In this document: positions 40,852 through 49,206 of the stretch, in pieces | How positions within the stretch are numbered: position 1 is the first letter of the stretch | Layout: every line of letters starts with the position of its first letter | Assembly (NCBI GenBank): GCA_030247575.1 | Contig: JAOTRV010000007.1 | Coordinates: 1 to 64,000 of the forward strand | Direction of reading: 5' to 3' | DNA: 64,000 bases | Source of the DNA: Sulfuritalea sp. | GTDB lineage: Bacteria > Pseudomonadota > Gammaproteobacteria > Burkholderiales > Rhodocyclaceae | Position numbers and translations under genes: made by a program | Notes under the pieces: model-generated | Told to the model about the DNA's origin: nothing | What the model saw: the letters and a program-made list of their open reading frames with translations, nothing else | The model's database searches: none

Positions 40852-41211
40852 ATGAAAATCGCAGTCACCATCAACGAAGGGCCCTACCAGCACCAGGCCA
40901 GCGATACCGCTTACCTGTTCTGCAAGGCCGCTCTGGAAAAGGGCCACGAGATCCGTCGCGTGTTCTTCTACAACGACGGCGTAAACAACGCCTCGTCGCT
41001 GACCGAGCCGCCGCTGGACGATCGCAATATCGTCGCCCGCTGGTCCAAGCTCGCGGAAGAGCACAAGCTCGACCTCGTGGTCTGCGTCGCCGCCGCCCTG
41101 CGCCGCGGCATCCGCGACGAAAACCTGGCCCCCGGCTTTCGCATCTCGGGACTCGGCCAGCTCGTTGAAGCCGGTATCGAGGCCGACCGCCTCGTGACCT
41201 TTGGCGACTGA
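40852..41211 (+). CDS. dsrE: Sulfur relay protein DsrE
   Basis: 119 residues. The conserved sulfur-binding Cys78 lies in LDLVVCVAAALRRGI, as in Allochromatium DsrE. With DsrF and DsrH it forms a heterohexamer that takes persulfide sulfur from TusA/rhodanese donors and passes it to DsrC. Confidence 0.96.
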   Translation: MKIAVTINEGPYQHQASDTAYLFCKAALEKGHEIRRVFFYNDGVNNASSLTEPPLDDRNIVARWSKLAEEHKLDLVVCVAAALRRGIRDENLAPGFRISGLGQLVEAGIEADRLVTFGD

Positions 41212-41222
41212 GGGAGACCGAC

Positions 41223-41594
41223 ATGAGTGAAGGAACCATCAAGAAGTTCATGTTCGTCAATCGCACGGCGCCCTACGGCACCATCTACGCGCTCGAATCG
41301 CTGGAAGTGGTGCTGATCACGGCGGCCTTCGATCAGGACGTCAGCCTCGTCTTCATGGACGACGGCGTGTTCCAGCTGAAGAAGGGCCAGCAGACCAAGG
41401 GCATCGAGAACAAGAACTTCTCGCCCACCTACCGGGCGCTGGACGGCTACGACATCGAAAAGCTGTATGTCGAAGAGGAAGCGCTGGCTGCCCGCGGCCT
41501 GACGGAAGACGATCTGCTGGTCGACGTCACCGTCATGTCGCGTGCCGAACTGGGCAAGCTGATGGACGAGATGGACGTCGTCCTCAGCTACTAA
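41223..41594 (+). CDS. dsrF: Sulfur relay protein DsrF
   Basis: 123 residues. MSEGTIKKFMFVNRTAPYGT, ALESLEVVLITAAFDQDVSL and VSLVFMDDGVFQLKKGQQ are diagnostic of DsrF/TusC. Structural member of the DsrEFH complex; it lacks an essential Cys, as usual for DsrF. Eleven bases after dsrE. Confidence 0.96.
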   Translation: MSEGTIKKFMFVNRTAPYGTIYALESLEVVLITAAFDQDVSLVFMDDGVFQLKKGQQTKGIENKNFSPTYRALDGYDIEKLYVEEEALAARGLTEDDLLVDVTVMSRAELGKLMDEMDVVLSY

Positions 41595-41610
41595 GGAAAA
41601 GGACCACTCA

Positions 41611-41910
41611 ATGCTGCACATCGTCAATAAATCGCCGCTGCAACGCACCACGCTGGAGTCCTGCCTGCGGGTCGCCGCTCCCGGCGGCGCGATCCTGCTG
41701 ATCGAGGATGCCGTCTATGCCGCCACCAAGGGCAACGAGGCGGAAGGCAAGCTGCGCGACGCGCTGTCGCGCTTCAAGGTCTATGCCCTGGTGCCCGATC
41801 TCGAAGCGCGCGGCATGGGCGACCGTGTCATGGACGGCGTCTCCACCGTGGATTACGGCGGCTTCGTCGACCTCGTCGCAGAGCACAAAAACTGCCAATC
41901 GTGGCTGTAA
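41611..41910 (+). CDS. dsrH: Sulfur relay protein DsrH
   Basis: 99 residues. MLHIVNKSPLQRTTLESCLR carries the conserved Cys (residue 18; Cys20 in the Allochromatium protein), and PGGAILLIEDAVYAA is typical of DsrH/TusB. Completes the DsrEFH complex that feeds DsrC. Confidence 0.95.
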   Translation: MLHIVNKSPLQRTTLESCLRVAAPGGAILLIEDAVYAATKGNEAEGKLRDALSRFKVYALVPDLEARGMGDRVMDGVSTVDYGGFVDLVAEHKNCQSWL

Positions 41911-41952
41911 ACGCAATCTTTTTTTACCCCGCACATCACCAAGGAGACACTC

Positions 41953-42288
41953 ATGGCTAGCATCGAAGTCAACGGCAAGAGCTACGAAACGGACGAAGAA
42001 GGCTATCTGGTCAACCTCGCCGAATGGAACGAGGAAGTCGGCGCCTATCTCGCGCAAACCGAAAGCGTCGAACTGACCGACCAGCACTGGGAAGTGATCA
42101 ACTTCCTGCGCGACTACTACAACGAGTTCCAGATCGCGCCGGCCGTTCGCGTGCTGACCAAGGCCATCGGCAAGAAGCTCGGCCCGGAAAAAGGCACCAG
42201 CCAGTACCTCTACGACCTGTTCCCCTACGGCCCCGCCAAGCAGGCTTGCAAGATCGCCGGCCTGCCGAAGCCGACCGGCTGCGTCTGA
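41953..42288 (+). CDS. dsrC: Sulfur carrier DsrC with both redox cysteines
   Basis: 111 residues. C-terminal arm KQACKIAGLPKPTGCV has CysB at residue 99 and CysA at 110, the pair that forms the DsrC trisulfide substrate or product of DsrAB. The N-terminal body (NGKSYETDEEGYLVNL, LTDQHWEVINFLRDYYN) is canonical. It is preceded by AAGGAGACACTC, one of the best ribosome sites of the operon, consistent with high DsrC abundance. Compare the paralogue at 36356-36694. Confidence 0.98.
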   Translation: MASIEVNGKSYETDEEGYLVNLAEWNEEVGAYLAQTESVELTDQHWEVINFLRDYYNEFQIAPAVRVLTKAIGKKLGPEKGTSQYLYDLFPYGPAKQACKIAGLPKPTGCV

Positions 42289-42355
42289 GCCAGGTTCGCA
42301 ATCAGGCCGATGGCTTTCCGGAATCTCCGTTCCTGAGCCGCACTAGAGAACATCC

Positions 42356-43081
42356 ATGAGTCTCGTGTTCGCAATCCTGTTCTACGCCGCCACGCTGATA
42401 CTGGCGGGCGGCGTCGCGTACCGGATCTACGACTATGCACGCACCCCGGCGCCGCTGAAGATTCCCACCACGCCGGCACCGACCACCAGCGGCGGGGTGG
42501 CCTTCCGCATGTTCCGCGAAGTGGTGTTCTTCGAAAGCCTGTTCAAGTCCAACCTTTGGATTTGGGCGCTGGGCTGGCTGTTCCATGTCGGCCTCGCCCT
42601 GGTGCTGCTACGTCACCTGCGCTACTTCACCGAACCGGTGAATTTCATCATCGCCTTCATCCAGCCCTTCGGCATGTATGCCGGCTTCGCCATGGCCGCC
42701 GGCCTGGCCGGGCTCTGGGCACGGCGCTTTCTGGTCGAGCGCATCCGCTACATCTCGACCCCCTCCGATCACCTGATGCTGGCCCTGCTGCTGGGCATCG
42801 CCGTCACCGGCCTGCTGATGAAGTTCGTCATGCACACCGACATCGTCGCCGTGAAGACCTTCTTCCTCGGTCTCATGGTGTTCGAGATCAATCCGCTGCC
42901 GGTGCACCCCGGCCTCTACCTGCACCTGGGCATGGTCGTGCTGCTGATGATCGTCTTCCCGGTCAGCAAGCTGCTGCACGCTCCCGGCGTCTTCTTCTCG
43001 CCGACCCGCAACCAGGTCGACAACCCGCGCGAAACGCGCCATCTGGCCCCCTGGGCGGCCAAATTCGAAGCGAAGAACTGA
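42356..43081 (+). CDS. dsrM: DsrM, membrane cytochrome b subunit
   Basis: 241 residues and five or more membrane helices (start SLVFAILFYAATLILAGGVA; later LIWALGWLFHVG-type segment). It resembles the NarI di-heme b subunit with His ligands in the helices. It links the DsrK [4Fe-4S] heterodisulfide-reductase-like subunit to the quinone pool. One base separates it from dsrK. Confidence 0.95.
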   Translation: MSLVFAILFYAATLILAGGVAYRIYDYARTPAPLKIPTTPAPTTSGGVAFRMFREVVFFESLFKSNLWIWALGWLFHVGLALVLLRHLRYFTEPVNFIIAFIQPFGMYAGFAMAAGLAGLWARRFLVERIRYISTPSDHLMLALLLGIAVTGLLMKFVMHTDIVAVKTFFLGLMVFEINPLPVHPGLYLHLGMVVLLMIVFPVSKLLHAPGVFFSPTRNQVDNPRETRHLAPWAAKFEAKN

Positions 43082-43082
43082 G

Positions 43083-44690
43083 ATGGCCGACGAAACCACC
43101 CCCGTCGCCGTGCCGCCAGCGTCTACTCCCGCGGCAGCCAAACCCGCGGCCAAGGCCCCCGAAAAGGCCAAGGTGGTCGCACCGGCCTTCCGCGACTATC
43201 CGACCATTCCGGCCCTGCAGGTCGACGCCATGGTCGAGTCCAATCCTTACGTCGCCGCCGCCGCGCACAACGAGTCGGTCGGCTTCCCCGGCACGCTGGT
43301 CGATGGCTGGGAGCAGAAGGCCGTGGCCAAGATGGGCGAGCTGCTCGGCAAGTACCGTTCGCTCAAGGTGTACATGGATGCCTGCGTGCATTGCGGCGCC
43401 TGCACCGACAAGTGCCACTATTTCATCGGCACCGGCGATCCGAAGAACATGCCGGTGGCGCGCCAGGACCTGATGCGCTCGGTCTATCGCCGCTACTACA
43501 CACTCCCGGGCAAACTGTTCCCCAAGCTGGTCGGCGCGCGCGACATGACCAGGGACGTGCTTGACGACTGGTTCCGCTATTACAACCAGTGTTCCGAATG
43601 CCGTCGCTGCTCGGTGTTCTGCCCCTACGGCATCGACACCGCCGAAGTCACCATGGCGGCCAAGGAAATCATGCACAGCGTCGGTCTCGGCCACAAGTAC
43701 GTGAACGAGATCATCGGCAAGGTGCACAAGATCGGTAACAACCTCGGCCTGCCCGGCCCGGCGCTGGAGAACACGCTGGAAGGCCTGGAAGAGGACGTGC
43801 TCGAAGACACCGGCGCCGCCGTCAAATATCCGCTCGACCAGCATGGCGCCGAAGTCCTGCTGGTCACGCCCTCGGCCGACTTCTTCGCCGAGCCGCACGT
43901 CGACAGCCTGATCGGCTACGGCAAGGTGTTCCACGCCGCCGGCATTTCCTGGACGCTCTCCTCGAAGGCATCGGAAGCCGGCAACTTCGGCATGTTCATC
44001 GGCAACTACGAGCAGATGCAGAAGATCGCCATGCGCGTGCGCGAAGCCGCGCTGGAGCTCGGCGTCAAGCGCATCGTGGTCGGCGAATGCGGCCACGCCT
44101 GGCGCGTCGCCTACGCCTTCTGGAACACCCTGACCGGCATCGGCGCCGGCGCCAACGATCCCTTCGCGATCCAGCTGCAGAAGCAGCTCGACCCGAACTA
44201 CAAGCAGCCCTCGCACATCTGCGAAGTCACCTGGGACCTGATCCAGGCCGGGCGCCTCAAGTTCAACAAGGAAGCCAACGATCACCGCATCGTCACCTTC
44301 CACGATTCCTGCAATGTCGCGCGCGGCTCACGCATGGGCGACTACGCCGGCGGCCAGTTCGACATCCCGCGCAACATCATCCGCGCCGTCGCCAACAATT
44401 ACGTCGAAATGTCGGCCGGCACCACGCGCGAAAAGACCTTCTGCTGCGGGGGCGGCGGCGGCCTCTTGACCGACGAACTGCTCGACCTGCGCGTCAAGGG
44501 CGCCCTGCCGCGCATGGAAGCGCTCAACGAAATCGTGCAGCACAACGGCGTCAATTTCATGGCCACCATCTGCGCCATCTGCAAGGCCCAATTCACCAAG
44601 GTGCTGCCCTACTACGGCTTCAAGATGAGCATGGTCGGCGGCGTGCACCAGCTGGTAAGCACCGCGATCGTGCTCAACAACGAGCAATGA
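43083..44690 (+). CDS. dsrK: DsrK, HdrD-like iron-sulfur subunit
   Basis: 535 residues. Two [4Fe-4S] motifs (CVHCGACTDKCHYF and CSECRRCSVFCPYGI) and two CCG domains, the second with TFCCGGGGGLL, as in heterodisulfide reductase HdrD. It is thought to reduce or oxidise the DsrC trisulfide at the membrane. The first 40 or so residues are an Ala/Pro/Lys-rich linker that contains a copy of the 23-bp repeat (43107-43129, encoding PPASTP). Confidence 0.97.
   Translation: MADETTPVAVPPASTPAAAKPAAKAPEKAKVVAPAFRDYPTIPALQVDAMVESNPYVAAAAHNESVGFPGTLVDGWEQKAVAKMGELLGKYRSLKVYMDACVHCGACTDKCHYFIGTGDPKNMPVARQDLMRSVYRRYYTLPGKLFPKLVGARDMTRDVLDDWFRYYNQCSECRRCSVFCPYGIDTAEVTMAAKEIMHSVGLGHKYVNEIIGKVHKIGNNLGLPGPALENTLEGLEEDVLEDTGAAVKYPLDQHGAEVLLVTPSADFFAEPHVDSLIGYGKVFHAAGISWTLSSKASEAGNFGMFIGNYEQMQKIAMRVREAALELGVKRIVVGECGHAWRVAYAFWNTLTGIGAGANDPFAIQLQKQLDPNYKQPSHICEVTWDLIQAGRLKFNKEANDHRIVTFHDSCNVARGSRMGDYAGGQFDIPRNIIRAVANNYVEMSAGTTREKTFCCGGGGGLLTDELLDLRVKGALPRMEALNEIVQHNGVNFMATICAICKAQFTKVLPYYGFKMSMVGGVHQLVSTAIVLNNEQ
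43107..43129 (-). repeat. 23-bp dispersed element inside dsrK
   Basis: On the minus strand GGAGTAGACGCTGGCGGCAC then GGC. In-frame within the N-terminal Ala/Pro-rich linker of DsrK, so it would not disrupt the folded domains. Confidence 0.6.
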
Positions 44691-44717
44691 CGAACAAGAC
44701 TTATTTGGAGACCCCTT

Positions 44718-46688
44718 ATGTCCGCCACGCCTGAAATCCAAGCCGAAAAACTGACCTTCCGCCGCTACAAGGAAGGCGAGACCAAGGTCAAGCGCTGGCA
44801 GGAACAGATCTTCCAGGCCAGCTACTCCTACAAGTGCCCGACCTACATCCAGTCGACGCCGCCCTGCCAGGGCTCCTGCCCGTCCGGCGAAGACATCCGC
44901 GGCTACCTGAACATCGTGCGCGGCATCGAGAAGCCGCCCGTCGGCGCCGACGGCAAGCCGACCATGACCTGGCAGGAATACGCCTGGCGCCGCCTGACCG
45001 AAGCCAATCCGCTGCCCGCCGTGATGGGCCGTGTCTGTCCGGCTCCGTGCGAAACCGGCTGCAACCGCAATGAAGTGGAAGACCACGTCGGCATCAACTC
45101 GGTCGAGCACTACCTGGGCGACTGGGCGAACAAGAACGGCCTGAAGTTCAAGGCGCCGGAAACAAAGACCGGCAAGAAGGTCGCCATCATCGGCGGCGGC
45201 CCGGCCGGCCTCTCTGCCGCCTACCAGCTGACGATGAAGGGCCACAGCTGCACCATTTTCGACGAGCATGAATTCCTCGGCGGCATGATGCGCTACGGCA
45301 TTCCCGGCTACCGCACGCCGCGCGACACGCTCGACGCCGAAATCCAGCGCATCCTCGACCTCGGCGTCGAAGTGCATCTGAAGACCCGCGTCGGCACGCA
45401 TGTCAGCATGGAGCAGCTGCGCGAGAGTTTCGACGCGATCTTCCTCGGCCTCGGCGCCCAGGCCGGCCGCGCCCTGCCCATCCCGGGCGACGCCGAAGCC
45501 AATAGCGCACCGAACGTCGTTACCGCCACCTCCTTCCTGCGCGCCTTCAACGACGGCCGTCTGAAGACCGTCGGCAAGCGGGTGGTGGTGGTCGGCGGCG
45601 GCGACACGTCGATGGACGTCGCCACCGTGGCGCGCCGCCTCGGCCACATCGAGAAGGTCAATCCGACGGATTTCGAAGCCGCCATCGCCGGCCATCTGGC
45701 GCAGGACGTCGCCGACATTTCGTTGCGCCAGGGCGCCGACGTCACCCTGACCTCCGTCTATATGACCGCCAGCAAGCCCGAAATCGAGCACGCCCAGGCC
45801 GAAGGCATCGCCATCATGGGCGGCTGGATGCCGATCGGCGTAGTCAAGGGCGCGGACGGCCGTGCCACCGCGCTGCGCGTCATGCAGTGCGAAGCCAAGA
45901 TGGTCTCCGGCCGCCTCGACATCAAGAAGATCGAAGGCACCGAGAAGGAACTGCCGGCCGACCTGATCGTGTCCGCCATCGGCCAAGCCGTGGATTTCAC
46001 CGGCATCGAGGAATTCGATTCGGGCAAGGGCCTGGTCGCCGCCGACAAGAACTACCAGGTTGCCGGCAAGGAAGGCGTATTCGCCGGCGGCGACGTGATC
46101 CGTCCGCACCTGCTGACCACGGCGGTAGGCCACGGCGCGATTGCCGCCGACGGCATCGACCGCTTCCTCGCCGGCCAGGAAATGGTGCGCCGGCCGAAGA
46201 TCGACGTGCATGCCTTCGACCTGATGCGCAAGTACGTCGAAAAAGGCGTCCAGTTGGGCGAGATCCACGCCCCCTTGCACGGCACCGACAAGGCGAAGGA
46301 AGTGGTGCACAACTACGACAACCGCTCCGACCGCTACGTCATTCCGCACGATCAGCTGTTCCTCGGCCATTTCCAATACACCGAACGCAACAAGCGCCAC
46401 ATCACGCACCTGAACAAGGATTCGGCACTGGGCAACTTCGAAGAGCGCCTCGATGCGCTGACCGAAGCCGAGGTGATCGCCGAGGCCAAGCGCTGCATGA
46501 GCTGCGGCCAGTGCTTCGAGTGCGACAACTGCGTCGTGTATTGCCCGCAGACCGCCGTGTACAAGGTCAAGAAAAACGAAAGCATGACCGGTCGCTACGT
46601 CGCCACCGACTACGACAAGTGCATCGGCTGCCACATCTGTGCCGACGTCTGCCCGACGGGCTACATCCAGATGGGCCTCGGCGAGTAA
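44718..46688 (+). CDS. dsrL: DsrL, NAD(P)H:acceptor oxidoreductase
   Basis: 656 residues. N-terminal Cys cluster (QGSCPSGEDIRG, CPAPCETGCNRNE), FAD-binding VAIIGGGPAGLSAAYQL, NAD(P)H-binding VVVVGGGDTSMDVATVARR, and a C-terminal ferredoxin part with CMSCGQCFECDNC and CIGCHICADVCPTGY. GltD-like fold. In sulfur oxidisers DsrL is the electron acceptor for reverse DsrAB and its presence marks the oxidative pathway. Confidence 0.97.
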   Translation: MSATPEIQAEKLTFRRYKEGETKVKRWQEQIFQASYSYKCPTYIQSTPPCQGSCPSGEDIRGYLNIVRGIEKPPVGADGKPTMTWQEYAWRRLTEANPLPAVMGRVCPAPCETGCNRNEVEDHVGINSVEHYLGDWANKNGLKFKAPETKTGKKVAIIGGGPAGLSAAYQLTMKGHSCTIFDEHEFLGGMMRYGIPGYRTPRDTLDAEIQRILDLGVEVHLKTRVGTHVSMEQLRESFDAIFLGLGAQAGRALPIPGDAEANSAPNVVTATSFLRAFNDGRLKTVGKRVVVVGGGDTSMDVATVARRLGHIEKVNPTDFEAAIAGHLAQDVADISLRQGADVTLTSVYMTASKPEIEHAQAEGIAIMGGWMPIGVVKGADGRATALRVMQCEAKMVSGRLDIKKIEGTEKELPADLIVSAIGQAVDFTGIEEFDSGKGLVAADKNYQVAGKEGVFAGGDVIRPHLLTTAVGHGAIAADGIDRFLAGQEMVRRPKIDVHAFDLMRKYVEKGVQLGEIHAPLHGTDKAKEVVHNYDNRSDRYVIPHDQLFLGHFQYTERNKRHITHLNKDSALGNFEERLDALTEAEVIAEAKRCMSCGQCFECDNCVVYCPQTAVYKVKKNESMTGRYVATDYDKCIGCHICADVCPTGYIQMGLGE

Positions 46689-46695
46689 CGCACTC

Positions 46696-47217
46696 ATGAA
46701 GCTATTGCGCGACCAATCTGCGGCATTGCGTACTCGCTCGCCGGTCGCCTACCCTGGGGGTATGGCTCGCGGCTCGCTGCGCCGCGCCTTGCATCTTGGC
46801 CTGCTCGCTACGCTTCCTGAGCGCGTTACCGACTTCGTGAAGTTCGTGCTGGTTGTGTTCGCGGCCATCGCCGTGTCGCCGGCGCCGACTTTTGCCGGCG
46901 AGGGCGGGCGCACGGCGAAACCGGTGATCGAGATCGCCAATCCCGGCAAGTGCATCGCGCCGGCCGAGGAAATGCGCCGCAACCACATGGAGATGCTCAA
47001 GCACCAGCGCGATCGCACCCTGCGCCAGGGCGTCCGTGGCGAACCCGCCTCGCTCAACGCCTGCATCGAGTGCCATGCCAGCAAGAAGACCGGCTCCGTG
47101 CTGGGCGGCAATGAGAACTTCTGCCAGAGTTGCCACAGCTATGCGGCGGTCAAGCTCGACTGCTGGGATTGCCACCAGCCCAAGGCCGGCTTCAAGGCGA
47201 CGGGAGTGAAACCATGA
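46696..47217 (+). CDS. dsrJ: DsrJ, periplasmic triheme cytochrome c
   Basis: 173 residues if ATG 46696 is the start. Three heme motifs, CIECH, CQSCH and CWDCH, in the last third. The signal sequence (FVKFVLVVFAAIAVSP) begins only near residue 46, behind an Arg-rich stretch (RTRSPVAYPGGMARGSLRRA) not expected in DsrJ. A GTG at 46848 would give a signal peptide of normal length. A copy of the 23-bp element overlaps the probable cleavage region (PAPTFAG). It is a subunit of the DsrMKJOP complex. Confidence 0.92.
   Translation: MKLLRDQSAALRTRSPVAYPGGMARGSLRRALHLGLLATLPERVTDFVKFVLVVFAAIAVSPAPTFAGEGGRTAKPVIEIANPGKCIAPAEEMRRNHMEMLKHQRDRTLRQGVRGEPASLNACIECHASKKTGSVLGGNENFCQSCHSYAAVKLDCWDCHQPKAGFKATGVKP
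46870..46892 (-). repeat. 23-bp dispersed element inside dsrJ
   Basis: On the minus strand AAAGTCGGCGCCGGCGACAC then GGC. It encodes the VSPAPTF stretch at the end of the DsrJ signal sequence. It differs from the intergenic copy at 9386 by one base. Confidence 0.7.
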
Positions 47218-47981
47218 CGGCCCCGCAAATCCCCGACAGCAATCCGCGCCGCGCCTTCATCGCTGCCGCCGGCGCCGGCGTGGCCGGCCTCGGCTTCACG
47301 GTGATCGCCCCCGGCCTGCACCTGATGGCGGTCGGCCAGGCCAACGCCGCCGAGGCGCGCAAGGCCGGCACGGTCGCCTCGCCCGCCGTGCGCTGGGGCC
47401 TGCTGATCGACGCCAACAAGTGTGCGCCCGGCTGCACCAAGTGCATCGATGCCTGCCACACGGAAAACGGCATCAGCGAGAAGCTGCCCGATGCGCGGCA
47501 GAATTCGCAATGGATACGCAAGATCGAACTGGTCGATCGCCGCAACGGCAGGAAGACCGAGTTGCCGATGATGTGCCAGCACTGCGCCAACCCGCCCTGC
47601 GTGGACGTCTGCCCCACCGGCGCCTCGATGAAGCGCGCCGACGGCATCGTACTGGTCGACCGCCACACCTGCATCGGCTGTCGCTATTGCATGATGGCCT
47701 GTCCCTACAAGGCGCGCTCCTTCGTCCATGCCCCGCTGACGCAGCAGAACCCCGAGGTTCCGCGCGGCCAGGGCTGCGTCGAAAGCTGCACGCTGTGCGT
47801 GCATCGCGTCGACAAGGGCCAGCAGCCGGCCTGCGTCGAATCCTGCCCGGAAGGCGCGATGACTTTCGGCGACCTCAACGACCCCGCCAGCGCCATCGCC
47901 AAGCGCATCGCCAGCGTGCCGACCACCCAGGTTCGCGCCGACCTGCGCCTGAACCAGGGCGTGCGCTACGAGGGAATCTGA
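47214..47981 (+). CDS. dsrO: DsrO, periplasmic iron-sulfur subunit
   Basis: 255 residues; ATG overlaps the dsrJ stop (ATGA). A Tat-type leader with NPRRAFIAAAGAGVAGLG is followed by four [4Fe-4S]-type Cys groups (CAPGCTKCIDACHT, CQHCANPPCVDVCPTG, CIGCRYCMMACPYKA, CVESCTLCVHRVDKG). It pairs with membrane subunit DsrP in DsrMKJOP. Confidence 0.96.
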   Translation: MTAPQIPDSNPRRAFIAAAGAGVAGLGFTVIAPGLHLMAVGQANAAEARKAGTVASPAVRWGLLIDANKCAPGCTKCIDACHTENGISEKLPDARQNSQWIRKIELVDRRNGRKTELPMMCQHCANPPCVDVCPTGASMKRADGIVLVDRHTCIGCRYCMMACPYKARSFVHAPLTQQNPEVPRGQGCVESCTLCVHRVDKGQQPACVESCPEGAMTFGDLNDPASAIAKRIASVPTTQVRADLRLNQGVRYEGI

Positions 47982-47983
47982 TC

Positions 47984-49183
47984 ATGCTCACACCCAACCC
48001 CCGCCACGAAGAAGGTCTCTTCTACCTGCTGGCCGCGATCGGCGGCCTGGTCTCGGCCATCGGCCTCGCCGCCGCCCTGTACATGGAGCATTCCGGCCAC
48101 GTCGTGACCGGAATGAACAACCAGATCGTCTGGGGCCTGCCCCACGTCTTCGCCATCTTCCTGATCGTGGCGGCCTCGGGCGTGCTCAACGTCGCCTCGA
48201 TGGGCTCGGTGTTCGGTCGCGTGCTCTACAAGTCGCGCGCGCCGCTCTCCGGCCTGCTGGCGCTGGCCATGATCAGCGGCGGCCTCGCCATCATCATGCT
48301 CGACCTCGGCCGCGCCGACCGTCTGATGGTGGCGGCGACGCACTTCAATCCGACCTCGGTGTTCGGCTGGAACGTGATTCTCTATCCGGTGTTCTACGGC
48401 CTCGTCGCAGTCTATCTGTGGACCATGATGGAACGCCGCATGAACCCGTACTCGAAGGCAGCCGGTCTGGCGACCTTCGTCTGGCGCGTGGTGCTGACCA
48501 GCGGCACCGGCTCCATCTTCGCCTTTCTGGTCGCGCGCCAGGCCTACGGCAGCGCCCTGCTGGCGCCGATGTTCATCATCATGTCCTTCTCCTGGGGCCT
48601 GGCCGTGTTCATCGTGGTGCAGGCCACCATGTATGCCTGGAACGGCATGACCCTGCCGCCGCTGATCCTGCAGCGGCTGAAGAACCTGCTGGCCACCTTC
48701 GTCGCGGCCGTGCTGTACTTCACCATCATCCTGCATCTGGTCAATGCCTATTTCGCCAAAAACATCGCCTTCGAGTACTTCATCCTGTTCGACAGTGAAT
48801 TCACCGTCGCCTTCTGGCTCGGCCAGGTGCTGATCGGCAGCCTGTTGCCGCTGGCCCTGCTGTTCCATCCGGCCACCCGGACCAAGGCGCTGTGGGTCAA
48901 TCTGGCGGCCCTGCTGGTGATCGTCGGCGCCTACTACCAGCTCCATGTCTTCATCATCGGCGGCCAGGCCTTCCCGCTCGACATCTTCCCCGGCTACAAC
49001 GTCAAGAGCAGCTTCTTCGACGGCGCGGTCGATTCCTACTCGGCCAGCCTGCCGGAAATCCTGCTGGCAGTCGGCGGCCTCGGCATCGCCTTCACCATGA
49101 CCACCATCGGCGTACGCGTCCTGCATTTCCTGCCGCAGGACGACCTCGCCGAACTCGAAGCGGCCGGCGGCATCACCGACTGA
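47984..49183 (+). CDS. dsrP: DsrP, NrfD-like membrane subunit
   Basis: 399 residues, about ten membrane helices (FYLLAAIGGLVSAIGLAAAL, VFAIFLIVAASGVLNVASMG and others). NrfD/PsrC family quinol-interacting subunit. Start ATG 47984, two bases after dsrO. Completes the DsrMKJOP transmembrane complex. Confidence 0.96.
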   Translation: MLTPNPRHEEGLFYLLAAIGGLVSAIGLAAALYMEHSGHVVTGMNNQIVWGLPHVFAIFLIVAASGVLNVASMGSVFGRVLYKSRAPLSGLLALAMISGGLAIIMLDLGRADRLMVAATHFNPTSVFGWNVILYPVFYGLVAVYLWTMMERRMNPYSKAAGLATFVWRVVLTSGTGSIFAFLVARQAYGSALLAPMFIIMSFSWGLAVFIVVQATMYAWNGMTLPPLILQRLKNLLATFVAAVLYFTIILHLVNAYFAKNIAFEYFILFDSEFTVAFWLGQVLIGSLLPLALLFHPATRTKALWVNLAALLVIVGAYYQLHVFIIGGQAFPLDIFPGYNVKSSFFDGAVDSYSASLPEILLAVGGLGIAFTMTTIGVRVLHFLPQDDLAELEAAGGITD

Positions 49184-49206
49184 CTCAGCCGCCACGCGCG
49201 CGCGCC

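Noticed and set aside
44328-46697. 789-codon minus-strand open frame opposite dsrK/dsrL
   Set aside because: Antisense shadow of dsrL; the sense frame carries FAD, NAD(P)H and Fe-S motifs.
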